Numbered from the stretch's first letter, positions 1-7,114 are shown. The stretch is 12,872 bases of DNA from Bacteroidales bacterium (GCA_008933525.1 WBUV01000047.1:1-12872); one strand, 5' to 3'. Notes: generated by a model from the sequence alone, not told the origin. Program-made: numbers and translations.

Positions 1-951
1 GTGTTTTATACAAAGGATACCGTAAATGCTGTTGCCTACCTAGTTTATGGTCACAGCCCGATTGATTTCTATATTTTTGATTTTAGAGATTCGCTCAGGA
101 TTTACCCATTTCAGAAAGAGGTAAGGGCTGTTCGGAAAATTGATGAGGCTCAGATAAAATCATCGTTATGGGAAACAATGAAATCGTCGGGAATAAACCC
201 TGTGCTTGCTTTGGATTTATCTGATGTATTTGCTTGGACTGTCGATTTCTTTGGGCTTTTCCCGGGCGATAAGTTCAGGGTGATGTACGACGAGTTGATG
301 ATCGATAGTACCTCAATTGGCATTGGAACAATTCATGCGGCTTGGTTTGAGCATCGAGGTGAGATGAACTATGCATTCCGTTTCGAGCAGGATTCCGTTG
401 CCAGTTATTGGGACGAGAAAGGAAACTCGCTCAGGAAGTCATTCCTTAAAGCGCCACTTCGATTTTCTAGAATTTCTAGCCGTTACAGCGGAAGTAGAAT
501 GCACCCAGTGCTAAAAATTTATCGCCCTCATACAGGTGTCGATTATGCTGCACCCGCAGGTACTCCTGTTGTTGCAATTGGCGATGGTGTAGTGATTGAG
601 AAAGGCTATAACCATGCAGCTGGTAATTTCGTCAAAATTCGCCATAATAGTGTGTACACCTCAGGTTACAATCATTTCTCACGTTTTGGTAAAGGAGTAG
701 AAAAAGGTGCGCGCGTTAAACAGGGCGATGTTATTGGTTATGTTGGAAGCACTGGTTACGCCACAGGCCCTCATCTCGATTTACGATTCTGGATGAACGG
801 AAAAGCAATTGATCCGCTAAAAGTTAAGTCTCCTCCTGTGGAGCCAATCAAAGCTGAAAATTTGTCAAGGTTTACTATTGCCCGCGACAGTTTGCTTTCG
901 TTGCTAGATAGTACAAAAGTTGTAGTTCCAGATACGCTTTCGATAAAGTAG
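1..951 (+). CDS. M23 family metallopeptidase (LytM-type cell-wall endopeptidase), 5' partial
   Basis: A predicted zinc peptidase that would cut peptide cross-bridges in peptidoglycan, acting in the periplasm. The LytM domain spans about residues 160-275 of the visible part: the first zinc motif H177-T-G-V-D181, the catalytic-site histidine H225 (YNHFS), and the final motif H258-L-D260. The usual final motif is HxH, so the second histidine is replaced by aspartate here. The part before it (about 60-150) resembles the beta-rich N-terminal domain of MepM/Csd3-type peptidases. The reading frame is open at base 1; the GTG there is probably an internal valine, and the signal peptide or membrane anchor would lie upstream. 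The C-terminal 40 residues are a low-complexity tail. Family assignment is secure; activity is less so because of the changed zinc ligand. Confidence 0.9.
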   Translation: MFYTKDTVNAVAYLVYGHSPIDFYIFDFRDSLRIYPFQKEVRAVRKIDEAQIKSSLWETMKSSGINPVLALDLSDVFAWTVDFFGLFPGDKFRVMYDELMIDSTSIGIGTIHAAWFEHRGEMNYAFRFEQDSVASYWDEKGNSLRKSFLKAPLRFSRISSRYSGSRMHPVLKIYRPHTGVDYAAPAGTPVVAIGDGVVIEKGYNHAAGNFVKIRHNSVYTSGYNHFSRFGKGVEKGARVKQGDVIGYVGSTGYATGPHLDLRFWMNGKAIDPLKVKSPPVEPIKAENLSRFTIARDSLLSLLDSTKVVVPDTLSIK

Positions 952-982
952 TTTCTTGAAAATTTCTTTTCAGAAAAATTAA

Positions 983-990
983 TAGCTTTG
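983..990 (+). promoter_or_regulatory. Candidate promoter -7 element for the TatD-asparaginase unit
   Basis: TAGCTTTG matches the Bacteroidota -7 consensus TAnnTTTG exactly and continues as GCAG, as many such promoters do. The -33 part is poor: TTG at 956-958 is 24 bases upstream, longer than the usual 19-21. Transcription would begin near 996-997, which leaves ATG 999 practically leaderless and favours ATG 1014 as the start of the next gene. Confidence 0.5.
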
Positions 991-1013
991 CAGAATAAAT
1001 GCATCTATATAAT

Positions 1014-1790
1014 ATGGTATTAATCGATACTCACTCCCATCTATTTGCTGAGGAATTCAACTCCGATAGAATTGATGTGCTCAAAAAAGCAGAGGAAGTA
1101 GGGGTTAAATACCACGTTATGCCCAATGTCGACTCTTCTACAACCGAACATTTACTGAAAGTTTCACGGGATTTTTCTCATTGCTTCCCATTAATGGGAT
1201 TGCATCCCACATCGGTTAAAAACGATTTTGAAAAGGAAATTTTGCATGTAGAGGAGATGCTTACGCATAGTAAATTTTATGGGATTGGCGAAATTGGGAT
1301 TGATTTGTACTGGGATAAAACACATTTCGAGCAGCAAAAAATAGCCTTTAGACATCAGCTAAGGCTAGCCAAAAAATATAATCTTCCAGCCGTGATTCAC
1401 TCCAGGAACTCCTTCGACGAAATTTTTGAGATAGTTGATGAAGAAATTGACTCAACATTGAAAGGAGTTTTTCATTGCTTTACAGGAAGTGTTGAACAGT
1501 ACAGGCATATACAGGAATATAAAACATTCAAAGTTGGCATTGGTGGGGTGGTTACCTATAAGAATGGCGGAATAGGTAATATCCTACACGAGATTAGTTT
1601 GAACAACATTCTTTTAGAAACCGATTCTCCTTACCTATCGCCTGTTCCTGTGCGTGGGAAACGGAACGAGAGCTATAACCTTATATATATAGCAATTAGA
1701 GTTGCCGAAATCTATGGATTATCAATTGAGGATATTGCAACGCAAACATTTATAAACAGTCAGGAACTTTTTAACTTACCAATAGAGTGA
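1014..1790 (+). CDS. TatD family metal-dependent hydrolase (DNase)
   Basis: A cytoplasmic TIM-barrel metal-dependent hydrolase of the TatD/YcfH family, whose characterised members are 3'-5' exonucleases or DNases. All metal-binding positions are present (numbered from ATG 999; subtract 5 for the chosen start): H12 and H14 in DTHSHL, E98 in GEIGID, H134 in VIHSR, H159 in HCFTGS and D209 in ETDSPYLSP. The length of 258 residues is normal. ATG 1014 is chosen over ATG 999 because family members begin just before the (M)xIDTHSH motif and because the candidate promoter at 983-990 would leave almost no leader for 999. The stop overlaps the asparaginase start by one base (TGATG), so the two are probably cotranslated. 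The biological substrate is unknown. Confidence 0.93.
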   Translation: MVLIDTHSHLFAEEFNSDRIDVLKKAEEVGVKYHVMPNVDSSTTEHLLKVSRDFSHCFPLMGLHPTSVKNDFEKEILHVEEMLTHSKFYGIGEIGIDLYWDKTHFEQQKIAFRHQLRLAKKYNLPAVIHSRNSFDEIFEIVDEEIDSTLKGVFHCFTGSVEQYRHIQEYKTFKVGIGGVVTYKNGGIGNILHEISLNNILLETDSPYLSPVPVRGKRNESYNLIYIAIRVAEIYGLSIEDIATQTFINSQELFNLPIE

Positions 1791-2827
1791 TGCAGAATAA
1801 AAACACATCTATACTTATTATATATACAGGTGGAACAATTGGAATGAAACAGAATCCAGAGACTGGAGCATTATCGCCATTCAATTTTGATCAAATTGAG
1901 CAGGAGGTTCCAGAGTTGCGTAAGTTTGGGTTCGATTTAAACACTTTCTCATTCGATCCTCCTATCGATTCCTCCGATATTACTCCTGATTTTTGGGTGA
2001 ACTTGGTTAAGCTTATCGACGAGAATTATAGCAAGTACGATGGTTTTGTAATTCTTCATGGAACCGACACCATGTCGTTTACCGCATCAGCTCTTAGTTT
2101 TATGCTCGAAGGGCTCGATAAACCTGTTGTACTAACAGGCTCTCAACTTCCAATTGGAATGCTCCGCACCGATGGTAAGGAGAATTTAATAAGTGCGGTA
2201 GAAATTGCTGCTGCGCAGCAAAATGGCCAACCAATGGTGCCAGAGGTAACAATATTTTTTGAAAATAGACTCTACCGTGGCAATAGAACAACCAAGCACA
2301 ACGCAGAGCATTTCAACGCTTTTCGCTCCGACAATTACCCCTTTTTGGCAGAGGCAGGTATTTCTATAAAGTATAATTTTCCATTCATTCACTACTTTAC
2401 TGGTAAACAGGAATTGAGGGTGCACACTAATCTCGACTCGAGTATAGGTGTAATAAAATTATTTCCTGGAATTAACCCTCAAATTGTAAAATCAACGGTT
2501 AATACTCCCGGTACTAAAGCAATTATTCTGGAAACATTTGGTTCAGGAAATTCACTGAGCAAACAATGGTTTTTAGATATAATAAGTGACGCCGTAAAAA
2601 ATAATATCGTAATTCTTAACGTTACTCAATGTAAAGCCGGCAGTGTTAATATGGACAAATACGAGAATGGCCTCAAACTTAAGAATATTGGAGTGGTTAG
2701 TGGTTACGACATAACCTTCGAGGCCGCTATAGCAAAACTAATGTTCTTAATGGGAAAAGGATTTTATGGGGAAATACTAGCGAAAGAACTAACAAAATCA
2801 ATTAGTGGAGAAATAACACTGCATTAG
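1790..2827 (+). CDS. ansA: Type I (cytoplasmic) L-asparaginase
   Basis: Hydrolyses L-asparagine to aspartate and ammonia. The protein has no signal peptide and follows the E. coli AnsA pattern closely: the nucleophile motif YTGGTIGM (T13), the second active-site motif HGTDTM (T92, D93), and K169 in RGNRTTK. Other AnsA-like blocks are TASALSFML, VTIFFENRLYRGNRTTK, and NVTQCKAGSVNM near the C terminus. The length of 345 residues fits type I enzymes (about 340). The start is ATG 1790, which shares its A with the TGA stop of the TatD gene; the in-frame GTG at 1787 would add only one residue. A T-rich tract follows the stop but no GC-rich hairpin, so the transcript end is unclear. Confidence 0.95.
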   Translation: MQNKNTSILIIYTGGTIGMKQNPETGALSPFNFDQIEQEVPELRKFGFDLNTFSFDPPIDSSDITPDFWVNLVKLIDENYSKYDGFVILHGTDTMSFTASALSFMLEGLDKPVVLTGSQLPIGMLRTDGKENLISAVEIAAAQQNGQPMVPEVTIFFENRLYRGNRTTKHNAEHFNAFRSDNYPFLAEAGISIKYNFPFIHYFTGKQELRVHTNLDSSIGVIKLFPGINPQIVKSTVNTPGTKAIILETFGSGNSLSKQWFLDIISDAVKNNIVILNVTQCKAGSVNMDKYENGLKLKNIGVVSGYDITFEAAIAKLMFLMGKGFYGEILAKELTKSISGEITLH

Positions 2828-2830
2828 TCA

Positions 2831-2861
2831 TTGTTTTTTTCAATAATTTTTTTGTAATTTG
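2831..2861 (+). promoter_or_regulatory. Weak candidate promoter for tRNA-Ser
   Basis: TTG at 2831-2833 lies 20 bases upstream of GTAATTTG (2854-2861), which keeps the TTTGC half of the Bacteroidota -7 element but not its leading TA. Predicted initiation near 2868 would give a leader of about 30 bases before the tRNA. The region is very T-rich, so chance matches are likely. Confidence 0.3.
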
Positions 2862-2899
2862 CGCCACGAATTTTGCGTTATTTAACATGGAGCGGATTG

Positions 2900-2987
2900 G
2901 GAGAGATGGCCGAGTGGTCGAAGGCGCACGCCTGGAAAGTGTGTAGGCTCCAAAAGGGCCTCATGGGTTCGAATCCCATTCTCTCCG
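2900..2987 (+). tRNA. tRNA-Ser (anticodon GGA)
   Basis: A class II tRNA with all parts visible. The seven-base-pair acceptor stem is GGAGAGA (2900-2906) with TCTCTCC (2980-2986), and the discriminator G is at 2987. The anticodon stem is CACGC/GTGTG around loop CTGGAAA, placing anticodon GGA at 2934-2936, which reads UCC and UCU. A long variable arm (about 2944-2962) is diagnostic for serine. The T arm is ATGGG-TTCGAAT-CCCAT (2963-2979). The sequence resembles bacterial tRNA-Ser(GGA) genes. The CCA end is not encoded (GCAG follows), so it would be added after transcription. Confidence 0.97.
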
Positions 2988-2993
2988 CAGTAA

Positions 2994-3025
2994 TTTGGAT
3001 TTTTTAAATGCGATAATTAATTTTA
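2994..3025 (+). promoter_or_regulatory. Candidate promoter of the exbB operon
   Basis: TTTG at 2994-2997 is followed after 20 bases by TAATTTTA (3018-3025), a 7-of-8 match to TAnnTTTG with correct spacing. Initiation near 3032 would leave a leader of about 35 bases before the exbB ATG. It starts just after the tRNA end, and no terminator separates the two, so read-through from the tRNA is also possible. Confidence 0.4.
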
Positions 3026-3065
3026 AAACAAAAACCCTTAGTAATAATTTAACGACAAACAAACC

Positions 3066-3860
3066 ATGAAAAAGCTATTTGCATTAGTTGCAATTTTAGG
3101 AGTGCTCGGTATGGGAGCAACCTATGTATCAGCTCAAGATGAGACTGCCGCAAAAGCCGACACAGCTGTTGTTGAACAAACAACTCCAGATCAGGCCATT
3201 GCTACTGCAGCTCCAGCTGAAGAACAATCTTTACACAAACAAATTAAGACCAAGTTCATTGAAGGTGGTCCTGGTTTTATGGCTTCTATTCTTTTGACTT
3301 TAATCTTCGGTTTAGCTATTGTAATTGAGCGTATCATTTACTTAAATTTAGCAACAACTAACACAGAAAAGTTATTGAAGAAAATTGAAGAAGCACTTAA
3401 CACAGGTGGAATTGAGGCTGCTAAAGAGGTTTGCCGTAACACTCGTGGTCCTGTTGCTAGTATCTTCTATCAAGGTTTAGACCGTTCACACGAAGGTATT
3501 GATGTGGTGGAGAAATCTATCGTAGCTTATGGCTCAGTTCAAATGGGACAACTTGAAAGCGGTCTTACTTGGATTTCACTTTTCATAGCATTGGCGCCTA
3601 TGTTAGGATTCATGGGTACTGTTATTGGTATGATTGGTGCTTTCGATGCTATCCAAGCAGCAGGTGATATCTCTCCTTCCCTTGTGGCTGGTGGTATTAA
3701 AGTTGCGCTTATCACAACCGTGTTCGGTCTTATCGTAGCTATTATTCTTCAAATTTTCTACAACTATCTTCTTTCTAAGATTGACAAGATTACTAATGGT
3801 ATGGAAGATGCTTCTATCAGTCTTCTTGACATCCTAGTTAAGTATAACCTTAAAAAGTAA
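3066..3860 (+). CDS. exbB: ExbB/TolQ/MotA family proton-channel protein
   Basis: Inner-membrane proton-channel subunit that, with ExbD, turns proton-motive force into mechanical work, usually to energise TonB-dependent outer-membrane uptake. The N terminus (1-24) looks like a cleavable signal peptide ending SAQ-D, followed by an Ala/Asp/Thr-rich periplasmic stretch to about 55. Three membrane helices follow: about 70-93, 165-190 (containing the conserved APMLGFMGTVIGMI block) and 207-232. The cytoplasmic loop between the first two holds the EKLLKKIEEAL and RGPVASIFYQGL segments. An added N-terminal leader relative to E. coli ExbB is common in Bacteroidota. It heads a four-gene operon, with the next start 5 bases after its stop. 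A TolQ-like role cannot be excluded from sequence alone. Confidence 0.92.
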   Translation: MKKLFALVAILGVLGMGATYVSAQDETAAKADTAVVEQTTPDQAIATAAPAEEQSLHKQIKTKFIEGGPGFMASILLTLIFGLAIVIERIIYLNLATTNTEKLLKKIEEALNTGGIEAAKEVCRNTRGPVASIFYQGLDRSHEGIDVVEKSIVAYGSVQMGQLESGLTWISLFIALAPMLGFMGTVIGMIGAFDAIQAAGDISPSLVAGGIKVALITTVFGLIVAIILQIFYNYLLSKIDKITNGMEDASISLLDILVKYNLKK

Positions 3861-3865
3861 TTACA

Positions 3866-4291
3866 ATGCAAAATAGCTCAATGTCGAAAATACTTAAGGT
3901 ATTATCGTGGCTATTGATGGGTGTTTCTGTTATAATGACAGCTTTGTTCTACACAGGCAATATGTCAGAGGAGCCATTTATTATGTGGGCTTACCTACTA
4001 TTTGCTGTGGCAGGATTGTTAGCTCTTGTTTTCCCAGTTTATTTCTTTATCAGAAATCCCAAGAATGCCCTTAAGACCTTAGCAGGATTAGCAGTTATGG
4101 GCTTGGTGTTTGTGATTGGTTACTTACTTGCCGATGCAACTCCAATCTATTCACCCACCCAAAACGCAGATTTATCAAATACTTCTGTACTAGTCCTTAC
4201 AGATACAGGCCTCATTGCTACATATATTATGTTTGGAGTAGCAATGTTTTTACTGCTCTATACTGGAGTAAGAAGTGTTATTAACAAGTAG
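3866..4291 (+). CDS. Small four-helix membrane protein in the exbB-exbD operon, function unknown
   Basis: A 141-residue protein with four predicted membrane helices (about 10-30, 40-62, 71-90 and 115-136) and very short loops. A 'RNPKNALK' segment lies between helices 2 and 3, and a polar stretch between helices 3 and 4 (about 91-114) contains SPTQNADLSNTS. It has no catalytic motif I recognise. ATG 3866 is used; ATG 3881 (MSKILK) is a reasonable alternative that removes five residues. Its place directly between exbB and exbD, 5 bases after exbB, suggests an accessory role in the same motor complex. I recall similar small proteins at this position in other Bacteroidota operons, but that is memory rather than something checked here. 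Confidence 0.85.
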   Translation: MQNSSMSKILKVLSWLLMGVSVIMTALFYTGNMSEEPFIMWAYLLFAVAGLLALVFPVYFFIRNPKNALKTLAGLAVMGLVFVIGYLLADATPIYSPTQNADLSNTSVLVLTDTGLIATYIMFGVAMFLLLYTGVRSVINK

Positions 4292-4301
4292 TTGAATATT
4301 C

Positions 4302-4327
4302 GGTTAGCTCAGGAAGCTGGGCTAACC
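4302..4327 (+). promoter_or_regulatory. Strong intra-operon RNA hairpin upstream of exbD
   Basis: GGTTAGCTCAG (4302-4312) pairs with CTGGGCTAACC (4317-4327) over eleven base pairs, with one G-U, closing a GAAG tetraloop. It lies wholly in the 55-base gap between the small membrane protein stop and the exbD start. No T-run follows (CAAATAATACAATAC), so it is not a typical terminator. It could be a processing or stability element that sets different levels of ExbB and ExbD. Confidence 0.6.
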
Positions 4328-4346
4328 CAAATAATACAATACTGAA

Positions 4347-4922
4347 ATGCCAAGACCAGTACCAGAAATCAATGCTAGCTCGATGGCCGACATCGCGTTC
4401 TTGCTCTTGATTTTCTTCCTGATGACCACTACAATGAACGTAGACACAGGTTTAGCGAGAATGCTGCCTCCTATGCCTGATCCTAACGTTAAGCAGGATG
4501 ATGTTGAGGTTAAGAAAAGGAATATTTTTACGGTGTTAATCAATAAGAGTGATAAACTACTAGTCCGTGGAGAACCTATGGATCTATCAATGTTGAAGGA
4601 CAAAACAAAGGAATTTGTTATGAATCCCAACAATGACCCAAACCTTGCCGATCAGAATGAAAAGGAAATTCCTATGATTGGAATGTATAAGGTTTCTGAA
4701 GGTGTTGTTTCCTTACAGAATGACCGTGGAACATCCTATGAAATGTACATGAAGGTTCAAAACGAATTAGTTGCTGCATATAATGAATTACGAGAGGATC
4801 TTTCTCGTAGTATGTTCGGAAAATCTTACGATAAATTATCGAAAGAGGAGCAGGAGGCAATAGGTAAAGCAATACCTTCTCGTATTTCCGAAGCTGAACC
4901 TAAAAACGTGGGAGGAAAATAG
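4347..4922 (+). CDS. exbD: ExbD/TolR family protein (first copy)
   Basis: Inner-membrane partner of ExbB with one helix and a periplasmic domain. The N terminus PEINASSMADIAFLLLIFF contains the essential membrane aspartate (D15), thought to carry protons in this family. The helix runs about 13-31, followed by the typical T-T-x-M-N segment. The periplasmic domain (about 35-191) is longer than in E. coli ExbD (about 140 residues in total), with a helical, charged segment in the last 60 residues (about 135-180). This larger form is common in Bacteroidota. The ATG at 4347 leaves the usual very short cytoplasmic tail. It ends two bases before the next exbD, whose start may use the GGAGG at 4911-4915 within this gene. 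Confidence 0.92.
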   Translation: MPRPVPEINASSMADIAFLLLIFFLMTTTMNVDTGLARMLPPMPDPNVKQDDVEVKKRNIFTVLINKSDKLLVRGEPMDLSMLKDKTKEFVMNPNNDPNLADQNEKEIPMIGMYKVSEGVVSLQNDRGTSYEMYMKVQNELVAAYNELREDLSRSMFGKSYDKLSKEEQEAIGKAIPSRISEAEPKNVGGK

Positions 4923-4924
4923 AT

Positions 4925-5395
4925 ATGGCAAGATTTCAAAGAAAAGGGAAAGGCGGAATGCCTGCTATTTCTACAGCATCCCTACCCGATATCGTGTTTA
5001 TGCTACTTTTCTTCTTTATGGTTAGTACAACTCTTAGAGAAACAAGCCTGATGGTGAAATCTAGTTTACCTGAAGCTACAGAGGTTGCTAAACTAGAAAA
5101 AAAGTCTTTAGTATCTTATATCTATGTTGGCCCTCCTATTAAGAGTATGCAAACTCTTTACGGAACAGAGCCTAGAATTCAACTTAACGATAGTTTTAAA
5201 ACTTTAGATGATATCCGTGATTTTATCTCTTCTGAGAGAGATGCCATGAGCGAGTCCGATAGACCATTGCTTACAACATCCTTGAAAGTAGACGAAGAAA
5301 CACGTATGGGTATTGTTACTGATATCAAACAAGAGTTACGTAAAGCTAGCGCTCTAAAAATTAATTATGCCGCACGAAGAGTTGAGAAGAAATAA
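4925..5395 (+). CDS. exbD: ExbD/TolR family protein (second copy)
   Basis: A second, divergent ExbD. After a basic cytoplasmic tail (MARFQRKGKGG) the motif ISTASLPDIVFMLLFFFMV holds the membrane aspartate (D22). The periplasmic part (about 40-156) is shorter than in the first copy. The two copies are only distantly alike outside the helix, so they probably form different periplasmic surfaces or a mixed ExbD pair rather than being recent duplicates. The start lies two bases after the previous stop and has a Shine-Dalgarno-like GGAGG at 4911-4915, nine bases upstream, unusual for this window. The operon ends 25 bases later at the terminator 5420-5448. No tonB gene is in view. Confidence 0.92.
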   Translation: MARFQRKGKGGMPAISTASLPDIVFMLLFFFMVSTTLRETSLMVKSSLPEATEVAKLEKKSLVSYIYVGPPIKSMQTLYGTEPRIQLNDSFKTLDDIRDFISSERDAMSESDRPLLTTSLKVDEETRMGIVTDIKQELRKASALKINYAARRVEKK

Positions 5396-5419
5396 ATTCC
5401 TACAGACGTGTTAAATTTT

Positions 5420-5448
5420 AAAAAGAGGGGGCAATGCCTCCTCTTTTT
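5420..5448 (+). terminator. Intrinsic terminator of the exbB-exbD operon
   Basis: AAAAAGAGGGGGC (5420-5432) pairs with GCCTCCTCTTTTT (5436-5448): thirteen pairs, one of them G-U, around a three-base loop, with the U-run forming part of the stem and continuing as ATTTT. The A-tract on the left would let it act on the opposite strand as well. Confidence 0.9.
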
Positions 5449-5482
5449 ATTTTCCATTAAAGTTCTCATAACCATCCATTCA

Positions 5483-5513
5483 TCTGCTGTTATTGATTCT
5501 ATTATTATATTTG
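5483..5513 (+). promoter_or_regulatory. Promoter of the alkaline phosphatase gene
   Basis: TATATTTG at 5506-5513 is an exact TAnnTTTG -7 element. TCTG at 5483-5486, nineteen bases upstream, fits a -33 element with one mismatch to TTTG. Initiation near 5520 would give a leader of about 140 bases containing the large inverted repeat at 5528-5586. Confidence 0.55.
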
Positions 5514-5527
5514 TAAAAATTTTTGAT

Positions 5528-5586
5528 ATGAAACACCCTGATAATACTAATCTCAAATGCAAATGAACAAATTATGGGTGTTTCAT
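5528..5586 (+). repeat. Extended inverted repeat in the alkaline phosphatase leader
   Basis: ATGAAACACCC (5528-5538) is perfectly complementary to GGGTGTTTCAT (5576-5586). Just inside, after a two-base bulge (TG), ATAAT (5541-5545) pairs with ATTAT (5571-5575), leaving a 25-base loop. In all 16 pairs can form. It lies downstream of the predicted transcription start and 71 bases before the ATG, so it should be in the mRNA as a stem-loop. It could also act as a DNA operator. No known riboswitch class is recognised. Confidence 0.65.
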
Positions 5587-5657
5587 TCGATTGAAAGTGA
5601 GTGTTAAAAACGAAATCGTAACTTATTGTTAATTAATAACATTAAAATTACATACAG

Positions 5658-7082
5658 ATGAAAACTAAGGTTTTATTATTTTTATTGACTACTAGCATTG
5701 TGGTTAGTAGTTGTAATAGCTCACAGAAAAACTACGAAGCCAAGTATGTATTTCTGTTTATCGGCGATGGTATGGGGATTCAACAGGTCAATACGGCGCA
5801 ACTTTTTAGTGATAGTGTTTTAAACGATTCAGTCGGAATAGCTTTTACAAAATTCCCTATTTCGTCTATGTCTACAACTTTTGCTGCAACTCGATATATT
5901 ACTTGCTCTGCAGCAGCAGGTACTGCGCTCTCTACAGGAACCAAAACTTCTATTGGAACCATTGGCTTGAATGCCACACATACCGATACCCTTTATAGTA
6001 TTGCAACTGATTTTAAGAAAGCAGGTAAAAAGGTCGCAATTCTTACCAGTGTAAGTATTGATCATGCAACACCAGCAGCGTTCTATGCACATAAGGGTTC
6101 GCGTAGCAGCTATTACGAAATAGCCAAGGATCTCGTTGTTTCAAATTACGATTTCTTTGCTTCCGGAGGATTTGTTGAGCCCAACGGATCAAAAAACGAC
6201 TCTGCCGCAATTTCAATTTTCCAACTTGGAGCAGCTAGAGGTATCCCATTTACCTCTTCATTAACAGGTGTTGATTCATTAATGAAGCTTGGTGTTAATT
6301 CAATTGTTTTTTCTGCACATAATCCAGGTGAAGGAAGTTCGCTACAGTATGATATTGACCAATCCGATTCGGATATAAGCCTCAGAGATATTACTCGCAA
6401 AGCAATTGAGGTTGTTGATAATCCCAACGGTTTTTTTATTATGGTTGAAGGAGGGAAGATCGACTGGTCTTGTCACGATAATGATGCGGCTACAACTATT
6501 CGCGAAGTTATTTCATTTTCGAAAGCAATTGAGGAGGCTATTGCTTTTTACAAAAAACATCCCAATGAAACTTTAATTATTGTCACTGCCGATCACGAAA
6601 CAGGAGGAATGTCCTTAGGAAACACAAAGAATGGTTACAAGAACCACTTAAAAATACTTGCTAAGCAAAATGTTTCACAAGAGAAACTCCATTCCGCTAT
6701 CGAAAAATTTAAAATTGTTACTCCAAATGCAAACTTTAAGGATGTTCTAAAATTAATTGAAGAGCACACAGGATTATCAACTGATGGAGACCATGCTTTA
6801 ACAGCAGAAGAGTTAGCAGATTTGAATGTAGCATATCAGATTTATTTTCGAAATAAAAAGCCAAAAACAGATAAAAACACCTATAGTAAGACAGACCTAT
6901 TGGCCAAAACAGCAATATCAATACTCAATACTAAGGCAGGAATAGGCTGGACAAGTTCAACACATACTGGTTCGCCGGTTCCTGTATTTGCAATTGGCGA
7001 AGGGCAAGAATTGTTTTCTAAGTTTCAGGATAACGTTGATATACCAAAGAATATATTAAAAGCATCAGGAATCAACAGGTAA
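5658..7082 (+). CDS. phoA: Alkaline phosphatase family lipoprotein
   Basis: Metal-dependent phosphomonoesterase expected at the cell envelope. A short signal ends in a lipobox-like VVSSC (C19). The alkaline phosphatase fold motifs are in order: FIGDGMG (D37), the nucleophile block ITCSAAAGTA (S84), DHATPAAF (H136, T138), SRSSY (R149), VEGGKID (E264, D269, H273), TADHETGG (D312, H313) and the last zinc ligand H436 in THTGSPV. Compared with E. coli PhoA, the residue before the nucleophile is Cys83 rather than Asp101. His136 and Trp270 occupy positions equivalent to E. coli D153 and K328, as in many other alkaline phosphatases. The length of 474 is normal. It has its own promoter and terminator. 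No phosphate-regulator binding site is recognised, so phosphate control is only a guess. Confidence 0.92.
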   Translation: MKTKVLLFLLTTSIVVSSCNSSQKNYEAKYVFLFIGDGMGIQQVNTAQLFSDSVLNDSVGIAFTKFPISSMSTTFAATRYITCSAAAGTALSTGTKTSIGTIGLNATHTDTLYSIATDFKKAGKKVAILTSVSIDHATPAAFYAHKGSRSSYYEIAKDLVVSNYDFFASGGFVEPNGSKNDSAAISIFQLGAARGIPFTSSLTGVDSLMKLGVNSIVFSAHNPGEGSSLQYDIDQSDSDISLRDITRKAIEVVDNPNGFFIMVEGGKIDWSCHDNDAATTIREVISFSKAIEEAIAFYKKHPNETLIIVTADHETGGMSLGNTKNGYKNHLKILAKQNVSQEKLHSAIEKFKIVTPNANFKDVLKLIEEHTGLSTDGDHALTAEELADLNVAYQIYFRNKKPKTDKNTYSKTDLLAKTAISILNTKAGIGWTSSTHTGSPVPVFAIGEGQELFSKFQDNVDIPKNILKASGINR

Positions 7083-7086
7083 GTTT

Positions 7087-7114
7087 AAAAAGAGGGGTAA
7101 CCCTCTTTTTTTTT
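7087..7114 (+). terminator. Intrinsic terminator of the alkaline phosphatase gene
   Basis: AAAAAGAGGG (7087-7096) pairs with CCCTCTTTTT (7101-7110) around a GTAA tetraloop, followed by further T to 7114. It begins five bases after the stop codon and closely resembles the terminator at 5420-5448. Confidence 0.92.

Noticed and set aside
999..1013. Upstream ATG (999) as the TatD start
   Set aside because: It adds MHLYN, which family members lack, and would be almost leaderless given the TAGCTTTG element at 983-990. ATG 1014 fits better.
1787..1789. GTG start for the asparaginase
   Set aside because: ATG 1790 follows directly, is the stronger start codon and makes a classic TGATG overlap with the TatD stop.
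2828..2853. T-rich tract after ansA as a terminator
   Set aside because: There are T-runs but no GC-rich stem before them; I cannot draw a convincing hairpin.
4302..4327. Hairpin as an intrinsic terminator
   Set aside because: No T-run follows on either strand, and exbD downstream clearly belongs to the same operon.
5528..5611. Two tiny leader ORFs (MKHPDNTNLKCK at 5528 and MQMNKLWVFHSIESEC at 5557) upstream of the phosphatase
   Set aside because: They are 12 and 16 codons in an AT-rich leader, lack ribosome sites and show no codon-run or attenuator logic. The inverted repeat explains the region better.
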